DNA of 64,000 nt from Agrococcus sp. Marseille-P2731 (GTDB taxonomy: Bacteria; Actinomycetota; Actinomycetes; Actinomycetales; Microbacteriaceae): assembly GCF_900117395.1 (NCBI RefSeq), contig NZ_FPEG01000003.1:372001-436000 (forward strand), written 5' to 3'. A program made the translations under genes and the position numbers. Every line of letters starts with the position of its first letter. Position 1 is the stretch's first letter. The notes under the pieces were generated by a model. The model did no database searches. It saw only the letters and a program-made list of their open reading frames with translations, and was not told the DNA's origin. This document shows positions 17,498-25,980 of the stretch, one piece after another.

Positions 17498-18994
17498 TCA
17501 CTCGGCCAGCGGCGCGTCGGTGGCCGCCGAGGGCGCCCCGGCCTCCGCCTGCCAGAGCGGCAGCCGCACTTCGAAGGCCGTCCTGCCCGGCTCGCTCTCC
17601 AACCGGATGCTGCCCTGGTGCGCGTCGACGAGCGCCTGCACGATGGCGAGGCCGAGGCCCGACGATCCGGTCGCGCGCGAGCGGCTGGAGTCGCCGCGAG
17701 CGAAGCGCTCGAAGACCGTCCGCTGCAGCGGCTCCGGTATCCCCGGGCCCGCATCCACGATGTCCAGCACCGCATCCGCCCCCTCGGTGCGCAGGTGCAC
17801 GTCGATCGCGGTGCCGTCCGGCGTGTGCACGCGCGCGTTGGCGAGCAGGTTGGCGACCACCTGCTGGAGGCGCAGCTGGTCACCGGCGATCACGAGCGGC
17901 TCCTCGGGCAGCTCGAGCGAGATCGGATGCGCGGGCCCGGCCGCCTGCGCATCGGCGACGGCCTCGACCACCATGAGCGAGAGGTCGACCTCGTCGCGCT
18001 CGAGCTCGCGCCCCTCGTCGAGCCGGGCGAGCAGCAGCAGGTCGTCCACGAGCGCCTGCATGCGGTGCGCCGCGGCCTCGATGCGCTCGAGCGATGCCCG
18101 CGAGTCGCCGCTCAGGTCGGTGTCGTGCTTGCGCGTGATCTCTGCGTAGCCGCGCACGGCCGCGAGCGGGGTGCGCAGCTCGTGCGAGGCGTCGGCGACG
18201 AACTGCCGCACCCGCTTCTCGCTGAGGGCGCGGGCCTCGAAGGCCTCCTCGATGTGCTTGAGCATCCGATTCATCGACTCCTGCACGCGGCCGACCTCGC
18301 TCGCGGGCTCCTCGATGCGCACCCGGTTGGTCAGCTGCGCGTCGCCGGATGCCAGCGGCAGCTGCGAGATGCGCTCCGTCGTCGCGATGACCGCGGTGAG
18401 CGGGCGCAGCGCCCGGCGGATGATCCAGTCGCCCAGCAGCAGCACGACCGTGACCGCCGCGATGGCCGAGACGGCGATGACGAACGCCAGCGCGGCCAGC
18501 GTCTGGTTCGTGTCGAACAACGAGATGCCGACGATGACGCGCGAGCCGCCCACGTCCGTCGCGATCACGCGGAACGCGCCGTGGGTCGGGAGCGAGACGG
18601 TGAGCGGAGCGTCGCTCGCCACCCTCACCAGCACGGACTCATCCTTGGCCGCGAGCGCCTGCCGGGTGACCCGGGTGATCAGCACGTCGGAGACGAGGAC
18701 GCCATCGGTCTCGATCGCGTACAGCGTGCCCGAACCGCCTGCGCGCGGATCGACGCGCGCGGTTCCGGACTGCTCGACCTGCTGCGCCGTCTGCGCGGAG
18801 ATCTCCCGCAGCTGCTCGTCGACGCGCGTCTCGAGCACGACGCGCATCGTCATGACGCTCGCGATGGCGACGGCAGCCGTGAGCGCCGCGAACAGCAGCG
18901 CGACGACGACCAGCAGCCGTCGGCGCAGCGACCATGACGAGGGGTTCTGGATGCGCCGGCCCAGCTGGGCCGCCGACGCCGCGGCCTGGCTCAC
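17498..18994 (-). CDS. two-component sensor histidine kinase (OmpR-partner type)
   Basis: A 498-residue membrane kinase. Two transmembrane helices (about 27-49 and 165-188) flank an extracytoplasmic sensor of about 115 residues. Then come HAMP, HisKA with phospho-His271 in ASHELRTPLAAVRGY, and a HATPase domain (NLLANARVHTP, DAGPGIPE, SGLGLAIV). It autophosphorylates and passes phosphate to the regulator encoded 19 bases upstream. GTG 18994 is the start. The signal is unknown; the fold resembles actinobacterial TcrY/CutS-like kinases. Confidence 0.92.
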   Translation of the reverse strand: MSQAAASAAQLGRRIQNPSSWSLRRRLLVVVALLFAALTAAVAIASVMTMRVVLETRVDEQLREISAQTAQQVEQSGTARVDPRAGGSGTLYAIETDGVLVSDVLITRVTRQALAAKDESVLVRVASDAPLTVSLPTHGAFRVIATDVGGSRVIVGISLFDTNQTLAALAFVIAVSAIAAVTVVLLLGDWIIRRALRPLTAVIATTERISQLPLASGDAQLTNRVRIEEPASEVGRVQESMNRMLKHIEEAFEARALSEKRVRQFVADASHELRTPLAAVRGYAEITRKHDTDLSGDSRASLERIEAAAHRMQALVDDLLLLARLDEGRELERDEVDLSLMVVEAVADAQAAGPAHPISLELPEEPLVIAGDQLRLQQVVANLLANARVHTPDGTAIDVHLRTEGADAVLDIVDAGPGIPEPLQRTVFERFARGDSSRSRATGSSGLGLAIVQALVDAHQGSIRLESEPGRTAFEVRLPLWQAEAGAPSAATDAPLAE

Positions 18995-19013
18995 GCCAGG
19001 GTGCCCGAGCCCG

Positions 19014-19766
19014 TCACTCGGCCGCGCGCAGCTGGTAGCCCACGCCGCGCACGGTGTGGATCATGGGCGGGCCGAGCGTGTCGATCTTCTTGCGCAGGTA
19101 CGAGATGTAGAGCTCGACGACGCTCGCGCGGCCGCCGAAGTCGTAGGACCACACGCGGTCGAGGATCTGCGCCTTCGAGAGCACGCGGCGCGGGTTGCGC
19201 ATCAGGTAGCGCAGCAGCTCGAACTCGGTGGCGGTGAGGTCGACCTGCTGGCCGCCCCTGCGCACCTCGTAGGAGTCCTCATCCATCATCAGGTCGCCGA
19301 CCCAGAGCACGCTCGACTCCTCGGCGGCGGTCGCGGTGCGGCGGATCAGGCCGCGGAGGCGCGCTACGACCTCCTCGAGGCCGAAGGGCTTCGTGACGTA
19401 GTCGTCGCCGCCCGCCGTGAGTCCCGCGACGCGGTCGTCGAGCGAGTCCTTCGCGGTCAGGAAGAGCACCGGCACGTCGAAGCCCGCGGAGCGCAGGCGC
19501 TGGAGCACGGTCAGCCCGTCGATGTCGGGGAGCATGATGTCGAGCACGACGGCATCGGGACGGAACTCGCGCACGGCCTGCAGTGCCTGCTGGCCGTTCG
19601 CGGCGGTCTTGACGTCCCATCCCTCATACTTCAGGCCCATGGCGACGAGGTCGGCGAGGCTCTGCTCGTCGTCGACGACGACGACGCGGATGGGCGAGCC
19701 GTCCTGGCGGGTGAGGCGCGGCTGGGCACGCAGCTGCTGCTGAGCGGTATCGGTCATGCCATCCAT
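19014..19766 (-). CDS. OmpR-family response regulator
   Basis: A 250-residue regulator. The receiver domain has phospho-acceptor Asp76 (VVLDIMLPDIDG) and the conserved Lys in TKPFGLEE. The C-terminal winged helix ends in VVELYISYLRKKID and IHTVRGVGYQLR. I choose ATG 19766 because AGGAGA lies ten bases upstream; ATG 19757 is the alternative. It heads a two-gene operon with the kinase and is divergent from the nuclease gene at 19889. Confidence 0.92.
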   Translation of the reverse strand: MDGMTDTAQQQLRAQPRLTRQDGSPIRVVVVDDEQSLADLVAMGLKYEGWDVKTAANGQQALQAVREFRPDAVVLDIMLPDIDGLTVLQRLRSAGFDVPVLFLTAKDSLDDRVAGLTAGGDDYVTKPFGLEEVVARLRGLIRRTATAAEESSVLWVGDLMMDEDSYEVRRGGQQVDLTATEFELLRYLMRNPRRVLSKAQILDRVWSYDFGGRASVVELYISYLRKKIDTLGPPMIHTVRGVGYQLRAAE

Positions 19767-19888
19767 TTCGCCAGAGTCTCCTATGCGTGCGAGCCAAGCC
19801 ATCCTATGCGCTTGCTGTGCGCTTGCTTTCCCCGTTCGAGCCGCCGCGCCGCGACCGCGTCGTGCTCGCACCGTGGGACGATGGATGG

Positions 19889-20692
19889 ATGGACCTGCAG
19901 CTCGACATCTTCGGTGATCTCGCCGAGGAGTCGACCGCGGTGCGCACCAGGCCCACGGTCTCCTTCGCGCCGACGCGCGATGTCGCGACGGCCCCCGCCG
20001 CGCGGGTCGCGGCGACGCCCGTGGCGGTCGCGCAGCCAGCAGCGCCAGCACGCATGACCGCCGCGCCGGCGCCTGTCGCCGGGACCGCGACCTCCGTGCT
20101 CGAGCGCGGGACGACATCCGCCCCCGGCATCGTGATCGCGGGCCACGTGCACCGCATCGTGGCGCGCTCGAGCGATCGCATCGCCTGGCTGCGCGCCCGC
20201 TCGCAGGGCGTGACTGCGACCGACGCCGCGAAGCTCAGCACGCCGCGCTCGATCGCCACGGTCGCGCGCGACAAGTTCGCGCTGCGCGGCTTCACCGGCA
20301 ACGCCTTCACCGACCACGGCAGGGCGCGCGAGCCGCACATCGCCAGCTGGGTGCACGACCACTTCTCGCTCTCGCCCTCGGACGCGCTGTTCCACTCGGT
20401 GCCCGATCGCCGGCACCTCGCGACGCCCGACTGCATCAGTGACGACGGCTCGGTGCTCGCCGAGATCAAGACCACCTCGAAGCCCTTCGAGCGGATCCCG
20501 AAGTCCTACCTGCGGCAGATCTGGTGGCAGCAGTACGTGCTCGGCGCCGAGCGCACGCTCTTCGTGTGGGAGCAGCACGACGAGTTCGTGCCCGTCGGGC
20601 CGCCGCGGCACCAGTGGGTCGAGCGCGACGAGGATGAGATCGCCGCGCTGGTCGATCGCGCCGAGCAGCTGCTCGAGCTGCTGCGCGGCTGA
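19889..20692 (+). CDS. YqaJ-type PD-(D/E)XK nuclease
   Basis: A 267-residue protein. The first 80 residues are a low-complexity Ala/Pro region after the opening MDLQLDIFGDLAEES. The rest is a YqaJ viral-recombinase domain: RIAWLRARSQGVTATDAAKL, then NAFTDHGRAREPHIASW and the catalytic core ATPDCISDDGSVLAEIKTT, where Asp, Glu and Lys form the metal site. A Gln-containing helix (YLRQIWWQQYVLG) follows, as in lambda-exonuclease-like folds. Family members process DNA ends in recombination. No phage genes are nearby. ATG 19889 is six bases after GACGAT, a weak leaderless -10. The next gene overlaps it by one base (TGATG). Confidence 0.8.
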   Translation: MDLQLDIFGDLAEESTAVRTRPTVSFAPTRDVATAPAARVAATPVAVAQPAAPARMTAAPAPVAGTATSVLERGTTSAPGIVIAGHVHRIVARSSDRIAWLRARSQGVTATDAAKLSTPRSIATVARDKFALRGFTGNAFTDHGRAREPHIASWVHDHFSLSPSDALFHSVPDRRHLATPDCISDDGSVLAEIKTTSKPFERIPKSYLRQIWWQQYVLGAERTLFVWEQHDEFVPVGPPRHQWVERDEDEIAALVDRAEQLLELLRG

Positions 20693-21435
20693 TGCTGCTC
20701 GCGCTGCACGGGCTCGGGTCCGACGCGAGCGCGATGCGCGGCTACCTCACCGGCGCCGTGCCGCCCGGCGTGCAGGTGCTCGCACCCGATCTGCGCGCGC
20801 ACGGGGCGAACCCGCTCATCGGCGAGCCCGACGACTTCGCCCTCGAGGCGATGGCCGACGAGATCGCGCGCGAGCTGATCCGGGTCGGCGACGGCTCGCC
20901 CGTGTCGATCGTGGGCGTCTCGCTCGGCGCGGCGCTCGCATCGATCATCGCTCGCTCGGGCCGCTTCCCCCTCGACCGCATCGCGCTCGTGCGGCCGGCG
21001 TTCACGACCGAGCCGCTGCCACCGAACCTCGCGATCTTCCCGCTGCTGGGCCGCCTGCTCGAGGAGCCCCGCCCGCAGCGCGTGCTCGCGCAGCTGCGCG
21101 CCTCCGGGGCGTGGCGCGGCATCGCGCACGAGTCGCTCGCACACGCCCGCGCGATCGAGGCGCAGGTGACCCAGCCGCGGGCGGCCGAGCAGCGCATCCG
21201 CTTGCTCGAGATCCCGCGGAACGTGGCCTACCGACCTGGTGCGCTGCGCATCCCCGCACCGACCGTGGTGCTCGCGAGCCCGCGCGACCCGGTGCATCCG
21301 CTGCACGTCGCCGAGGCGTGGCGGGACGAGCTCGGCACCCGGATGCTGGTCTCGCCAGCGCGGGACGACGGCGAGGAGGCGATGATGCGCTGGTTCCAGC
21401 AGCAGCTCGGCAGCTTCCTGGTGGGGATCCGCTAG
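20692..21435 (+). CDS. alpha/beta-hydrolase fold protein
   Basis: A 247-residue protein with the alpha/beta-hydrolase plan: oxyanion LLALHGLGSDA, nucleophile elbow GVSLGAA (Ser near residue 82) and an acid in VVLASPRDPVHP. The usual catalytic histidine near the C-terminus is not evident: the expected place reads LVSPARDDGEEAM. It may use a displaced His, such as one in DPVHPLH, or be non-catalytic. It is translationally coupled to the YqaJ nuclease (TGATG), so the two probably work together. It is convergent with the DUF998 gene and shares the CTAG stop overlap. Confidence 0.75.
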   Translation: MLLALHGLGSDASAMRGYLTGAVPPGVQVLAPDLRAHGANPLIGEPDDFALEAMADEIARELIRVGDGSPVSIVGVSLGAALASIIARSGRFPLDRIALVRPAFTTEPLPPNLAIFPLLGRLLEEPRPQRVLAQLRASGAWRGIAHESLAHARAIEAQVTQPRAAEQRIRLLEIPRNVAYRPGALRIPAPTVVLASPRDPVHPLHVAEAWRDELGTRMLVSPARDDGEEAMMRWFQQQLGSFLVGIR

Positions 21436-22118
21436 CCGCGCGAGGCGACGCCGGAGCCGGCGGCCGCGCGCGCAGGCTCGACGCGCGGCGTCCGCTGCGG
21501 CAGGCAGTGCACGACCGCCATCACCATCAGCCACAGCAGCCCGATCGCCGCCGCGATGTACTCGAGGGTCGAGCCGATGTCGGTGTTGCCGCGCGCGAGC
21601 GAGATGATGCCACCGGTCGCCGCGATGACGCCGACCGCGAGCCCGCAGATCGTCGACAGGCGCGCCACCCATCGCTCGCGCGCCGTGGCGAACTGCAGCA
21701 TCGCCAGGCAGCCTGCGGCGAACGCCAGCACGGCCGCGACGATGTGCACCCAGTCGCGCCACTGCGCCGCATCGGTGAGCAGCGAGGGGCAGCCCATCGA
21801 GCACGGCACGGCGGCCGCGACCAGGAAGAGGGCTCCTGCGGCCACGAGCGCGGCAGCGGGCGTCATGCGGCGCAGCAGCGGCAGCCGCGACCGCACGTCG
21901 CGCAGCACGACGGCGACGAGCAGGATGCCGCCCGCCACGAGCACGAAGCCGATCTGGAACTGCGCAGCCGTCGGCATGCCGAGGGCCCCGAGCTCGGAGA
22001 TGTAGAGGAAGCGATCCGCAGCCGCCCGCGCCTGCCCGATGACCACGGCGCCCGCGATGAGGCAGACGGATGCGATGGTCGCGACGACGGCGTCGACGAA
22101 CGAGAGGCGCTGGAGCAC
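21432..22118 (-). CDS. DUF998-family membrane protein
   Basis: A 228-residue protein with six predicted transmembrane helices and the DUF998 layout: an early helix, the loop RFLYISELGALGMPTAAQFQ, then VPCSMGCPSL, a cysteine-containing loop frequent in the family, and late helices ending AVVHCLPQRTP. Function is unknown. I choose GTG 22118 because TACAGT (22125-22130) ends six bases upstream and ATGACG (22147-22152) lies at 16-base spacing, a leaderless promoter. GTG 22142 would be inside that promoter. Confidence 0.75.
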   Translation of the reverse strand: MLQRLSFVDAVVATIASVCLIAGAVVIGQARAAADRFLYISELGALGMPTAAQFQIGFVLVAGGILLVAVVLRDVRSRLPLLRRMTPAAALVAAGALFLVAAAVPCSMGCPSLLTDAAQWRDWVHIVAAVLAFAAGCLAMLQFATARERWVARLSTICGLAVGVIAATGGIISLARGNTDIGSTLEYIAAAIGLLWLMVMAVVHCLPQRTPRVEPARAAAGSGVASRG

Positions 22119-22220
22119 ATGAGCACTGTATCCGCGAGGCACGGCGCGTCATGCGCCGTCATCCGGACATCTGCCCGTCACACGCCTGCGCTACGGTCGA
22201 GGCGATCGGGAGGATGTGCG

Positions 22221-23174
22221 ATGCGTGCAGTGCTGGTGCGGGAGTTCGGGCCGACGGACGGGGTCGAGATCGGGGAGATCGAGGCACCGCTGAGGCTCGG
22301 CACCGAGGTGCTCGTCGACGTCCACGCGGCGGGGATGAACCCCATCGACTTCAAGACGGTCATCGGCAAGGGCGCGGCGAAGGCCGTCGAGCCGCTCCTC
22401 CCCTGGATCCCGGGCGGCGACATCGCCGGCGTCGTCGCAGAGGCGCCCTACGAGGCGCACGACCTGCAGCCCGGTGACGCCGTCTTCGGCTCGGCCAACC
22501 ACTGGCGCACGCGCGGCAGCTTCGCCGAGCAGGCCGTGGTGCCGAGCCTCGCGCTCGCGCTGAAGCCGCAATCGCTCAGCTTCGAGGAGGCCGCAGCGGT
22601 GCCGTGCGCGGCGCTCACCGCATGGGATGCGGTGGTGCGCATCGCGAAGGCGCGCGCCGGGCAGCGCATCCTCATCCACGCCGGCGCGGGCGGGGTGGGC
22701 CACTTCGCCGTGCAGTTCGCGAAGTACTTCGGCGCGCAGGTCGCCACGACCGTGTCGGAGCGCAACGTCGACTTCGTGCGCAGCCTCGGCGCCGACGAGG
22801 TCGTCGACTACCGCGCGCAGCGCTTCGAGGAGGTGCTGCAGAAGGTCGACGTGGTGGTCGACCTGATCGGCAACGTGGCCGACGACACGGGCACGCGCTC
22901 GCTCGACGTGCTGAAGCACGGCGGGCTCTACCTGAACGTGCCCACCGGCTCCTGGCCCGACTACGCATCCGTCGCCGCCGAGCGCGGGCTGCGCGCGTCG
23001 GCGGTGAAGGTCGAGGCCGACGGCTCGAACCTCGGCATCATCGCTCGGCTCATCGACGCCGGAGACGTGCGCGTCGAGGTGCAGCGGGCGTACCCGCTCG
23101 AGAGCGTGCACGAGGCCTTCGACGCCCTGCAGGGCGGCCACGTGCGCGGCAAGCTCGTGCTGCAGGTGCGCTGA
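22221..23174 (+). CDS. NADP-dependent quinone/zinc-type oxidoreductase (MDR family)
   Basis: A 317-residue medium-chain dehydrogenase/reductase of the quinone-oxidoreductase branch. The GroES-like domain contains VDVHAAGMNPIDFKTVIG and PGGDIAGVV; the Rossmann nucleotide loop is IHAGAGGVGHFAVQFAK. No structural zinc-binding cysteines are present, as expected for QOR-like members. It probably reduces a quinone or alpha,beta-unsaturated carbonyl with NADPH. GGGAGG lies eight bases before ATG 22221, and TACGGT near 22193 is a probable -10. Confidence 0.85.
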   Translation: MRAVLVREFGPTDGVEIGEIEAPLRLGTEVLVDVHAAGMNPIDFKTVIGKGAAKAVEPLLPWIPGGDIAGVVAEAPYEAHDLQPGDAVFGSANHWRTRGSFAEQAVVPSLALALKPQSLSFEEAAAVPCAALTAWDAVVRIAKARAGQRILIHAGAGGVGHFAVQFAKYFGAQVATTVSERNVDFVRSLGADEVVDYRAQRFEEVLQKVDVVVDLIGNVADDTGTRSLDVLKHGGLYLNVPTGSWPDYASVAAERGLRASAVKVEADGSNLGIIARLIDAGDVRVEVQRAYPLESVHEAFDALQGGHVRGKLVLQVR

Positions 23175-23212
23175 GTCAGCGAAGCGGCGCGAGACAGGGC
23201 AGGATGGTCGCC

Positions 23213-24898
23213 ATGAGCGACGCGAAGAAGCCGCTGCTGGAAGTCTCGGGCCTCAAGGTCGAGTTCACCACGCAGGACGGCGTGGTGACGGCGGTGCACG
23301 AGGCCAACCTGACGATCGGCGCGGGCGAGACCCTCGCGATCGTGGGCGAGTCGGGTTCCGGCAAGTCCACGACAGCGATGGCGGTCATCGGGCTGCTGCC
23401 GGGCAACGGCCGCGTCACCACCGGGAGCATCCGCTTCGACGGCGAAGAGCTCGTGGGGGCGAACGAGTCGAAGCTGCGCACGATCCGCGGCCGCCGCATC
23501 GGGCTCGTGCCGCAGGATCCGATGTCGAACCTGAACCCGGTCGCGAAGATCGGCACGCAGGTCGCCGAGACGCTGCTCGCGCACGGGCTCGCCACGAAGA
23601 AGGACGTCGAGCAGAAGGTGATCGAGACGCTCGAGGCAGCCGGCCTGCCCGACGCCGCGGCACGCGCGAAGCAGTATCCGCACGAGTTCTCGGGCGGCAT
23701 GCGCCAGCGCGCCCTCATCGCGATCGGCCTCGCCTGCCGCCCGCAGCTGCTGATCGCCGACGAGCCGACGAGCGCGCTCGACGTCACGGTGCAGCGCACC
23801 ATCCTCGACCAGCTCGAGACGATGACGCAGGAGCTCGGCACCTCCGTGCTGCTCATCACGCACGACCTCGGCCTCGCAGCCGAGCGCGCGAAGCAGGTCG
23901 TCGTGATGCACCGCGGTCGTGTTGTCGAGCAAGGCCCCGCCAAGCAGATCCTCGAGGACCCGCAGCACCCCTACACGCAGTCGCTCGTGAAGGCCGCGCC
24001 CTCGGTGGCGATGGCTCGTCTGCGACCCGAGGACTTCATCGGCAAGGGCGTGGGCACCACTGCGCCGCGCCCCGCGGCGGATGCTGCGGAGGCGCCCGGC
24101 GCATCGGTGGCGGACACGATCATCGAGTTCGAGGGCGTCACGAAGGAGTTCCCGGTGCGGGGCAGCCGCGAGCCCTTCAAGGCCGTGGACGACGTCTCGC
24201 TCAAGGTGCCGCGCGGCACGACCGTCTCGATCGTGGGCGAGTCGGGCTCCGGCAAGACGACGACCGCTCGCATGCTGCTGAAGGCCTACGAGCCGACCAG
24301 CGGCACGGTGCGCTTCGAGGGCAAGGACATCTTCACGCTCTCGCGCGAGGAGCAGAAGGCCTTCCGGCAGCGCGTGCAGCCGGTGTTCCAGGACCCGTAC
24401 TCGTCGCTCAACCCGATGTTCACGATCGAGAAGATCATCGAGGAGCCGCTGTCGTTCTACGGCAAGGGGTCGCGCGCCGAGCGCGAGCGGCGCGTGCGCG
24501 AGCTGCTGGACCAGGTGGCGCTGCCGAGCGACATGGCGCGCCGCTACCCCTCAGAGCTCTCCGGCGGCCAGCGGCAGCGCGTGGCGATCGCGCGCGCGCT
24601 CGCGCTGAAGCCCGACGTGATCGTCTGCGACGAGCCGGTCTCGGCCCTCGACGTGCTCGTGCAGGACCAGATCCTGCGCCTGCTCGGCGACCTGCAGCAG
24701 GAGCTCGGGCTCAGCTACCTCTTCATCTCGCACGACCTCGCGGTGGTGCGGCTGATCAGCGACTACGTCGCGGTGATGCAGAACGGCAAGCTGGTCGAGG
24801 CGGCGACGTCGGAGGAGATCTTCACGAACCCGCGCGACCCGTACACGCGGAAGCTGCTCGCGTCGATCCCGGGCAACGAGCTGCAGATCGCGAGCTGA
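23213..24898 (+). CDS. fused DppD-DppF oligopeptide ABC transporter ATPase
   Basis: A 561-residue protein that joins two peptide/nickel-type ATPases in one chain. Domain 1: Walker A GESGSGKST (near 43), FSGGMRQRALIAIGL, IADEPTSALD, plus the HPYTQSLV motif of the Opp/Dpp C-terminal extension. After a Pro/Ala linker (about 280-300), domain 2 has GESGSGKTT (near 342), LSGGQRQRVAIARAL, VCDEPVSALD and DPYTRKLLASIPG. It should energise the permeases encoded at 25048-26981, yet it is on the opposite strand and faces them. Starting ATG is 23213; ATG 23204 is possible. Confidence 0.9.
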   Translation: MSDAKKPLLEVSGLKVEFTTQDGVVTAVHEANLTIGAGETLAIVGESGSGKSTTAMAVIGLLPGNGRVTTGSIRFDGEELVGANESKLRTIRGRRIGLVPQDPMSNLNPVAKIGTQVAETLLAHGLATKKDVEQKVIETLEAAGLPDAAARAKQYPHEFSGGMRQRALIAIGLACRPQLLIADEPTSALDVTVQRTILDQLETMTQELGTSVLLITHDLGLAAERAKQVVVMHRGRVVEQGPAKQILEDPQHPYTQSLVKAAPSVAMARLRPEDFIGKGVGTTAPRPAADAAEAPGASVADTIIEFEGVTKEFPVRGSREPFKAVDDVSLKVPRGTTVSIVGESGSGKTTTARMLLKAYEPTSGTVRFEGKDIFTLSREEQKAFRQRVQPVFQDPYSSLNPMFTIEKIIEEPLSFYGKGSRAERERRVRELLDQVALPSDMARRYPSELSGGQRQRVAIARALALKPDVIVCDEPVSALDVLVQDQILRLLGDLQQELGLSYLFISHDLAVVRLISDYVAVMQNGKLVEAATSEEIFTNPRDPYTRKLLASIPGNELQIAS

Positions 24899-24994
24899 CC
24901 CTTCGTCACGGTGTGCGCCTGCGGCGCGCACCGGCTCAGGGCGCGGCCCTTCGTCACGGTGTGCGCCTGCGGCGCGCACCGGCTCAGGGCGCGG
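24899..24994. repeat. two perfect tandem copies of a 48-bp unit with internal hairpin
   Basis: Unit 1 (24899-24946) and unit 2 (24947-24994) are identical over 48 bases and start two bases after no more than the stop codon of the fused ATPase gene. Each carries GGTGTGCGC and GCGCGCACC separated by CTGCG, a 9-bp stem with one G-U pair. The array sits between convergent genes and may act as a doubled terminator. The remaining gap to 25047 holds GC-rich sequence with no gene. Confidence 0.9.
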
Positions 24995-25047
24995 GACCGG
25001 CCGGCTGAGCCGCTCCGCGGCCGCGGGCCGATGAGCGCGTCGAAGCC

Positions 25048-25980
25048 CTAGCGCTTGCGCGTCCGCGGGTCCATCGCCTCGCGCAGCGACTCCCCGAGCA
25101 GCGTGAAGCCGAGCGCGGTGATCATGATGCAGATGCCCGGCAGGAACGCCAGCGACGGCGCGATCGCGAGCTCGGCCTGCGCGTACGTGAGCATGCGACC
25201 CCACTCCGCGGTCTCCGGCCGCCCGCCGCCGAGGCCGAGGAACGACAGCGCGGCGGCGTCGATGACGGCGGTCGCGAGCGTCAGCGTGGCCTGCACGATC
25301 ACGGGGCCGACCGAGTTCGGCAGCAGGTGCGTCATGGTGATGCGGCCCGTGCCGAGGCCCAGTGTGCGCGCGGCGAGCACGTAGTCGGCGCTGCGCTGGC
25401 CGAGCATCGACGAGCGCAGCAGGCGCGCGAAGATCGGCACCTGAGCGACGCCGATCGCGATCATGATGGCGAGCGGGGTCCGCCCGAGCACCGCCGCGAT
25501 CGACACGGCGAGCAGGAGGTGGGGCACCGAGAGCAGGATGTCGACGACCCGCATGATCACGCTGTCGACCCATCCGCCGAACGCGCCCGCCAGGGCGCCC
25601 AGCACCATGCCGCCGACGAGGCCGAAGAAGGTCGAGATGATGCCGATCAGCAGCGATGCCTGCGCGCCCCAGATGAGCTTCGAGAGCACGTCGCCGCCGA
25701 AGCGGTCGATGCCCAGCGGGAACTCCGGCAGGTCGCCGATGCCCGGCAGCGAGGTCGGGCGCAGGTTCTCGCGGCCCGGGGTCGCGAGCTCGGGATAGGG
25801 CGCCAGGATCGGCGCGAGCACGGCGACCAGGATGAACAGCGCCACGACGACCGCACCGACCCACGCAGCCGGGTTGCGGCGCACGCGGCGGAGGACATCG
25901 CCCCAGAAGCTGCCGCTGCGGCGCTGCGGGCCGCCAGCCTCGGGTCCGGTCGGTGTGGGGAGGACCTCTGCGGCGCTCAC
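25048..25980 (-). CDS. oligopeptide/dipeptide ABC transporter permease (DppC-like)
   Basis: A 310-residue permease with six helices. The N-terminal OppC leader segment is present (GDVLRRVRRNPAAWVGAVVVALF). Downstream are PLGIDRFGGDVLSKLIWGA and the EAA loop DYVLAARTLGLGTGRITMTHLLPN that docks on the ATPase. GTG 25980 overlaps the stop of the DppB-like gene by 4 bp. It is the last gene of the dpp-like operon. It forms a heterodimer with DppB and imports small peptides or similar solutes. Confidence 0.92.
   Translation of the reverse strand: MSAAEVLPTPTGPEAGGPQRRSGSFWGDVLRRVRRNPAAWVGAVVVALFILVAVLAPILAPYPELATPGRENLRPTSLPGIGDLPEFPLGIDRFGGDVLSKLIWGAQASLLIGIISTFFGLVGGMVLGALAGAFGGWVDSVIMRVVDILLSVPHLLLAVSIAAVLGRTPLAIMIAIGVAQVPIFARLLRSSMLGQRSADYVLAARTLGLGTGRITMTHLLPNSVGPVIVQATLTLATAVIDAAALSFLGLGGGRPETAEWGRMLTYAQAELAIAPSLAFLPGICIMITALGFTLLGESLREAMDPRTRKR

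Noticed and set aside
14099..18937. Very long open frame on the plus strand across the exporter, rplL, rplJ and kinase genes, with similar long frames opposite many genes.
   Set aside because: It has the Arg/His/Asp-rich composition of antisense frames in GC-rich coding DNA, crosses several well-supported genes and their terminator, and has no domain. All such frames were left out.
24899..24994. The 48-bp tandem repeat considered as an attachment site or mobile-element end.
   Set aside because: There is no integrase, transposase or tRNA next to it, and the copies are directly adjacent with no cargo.
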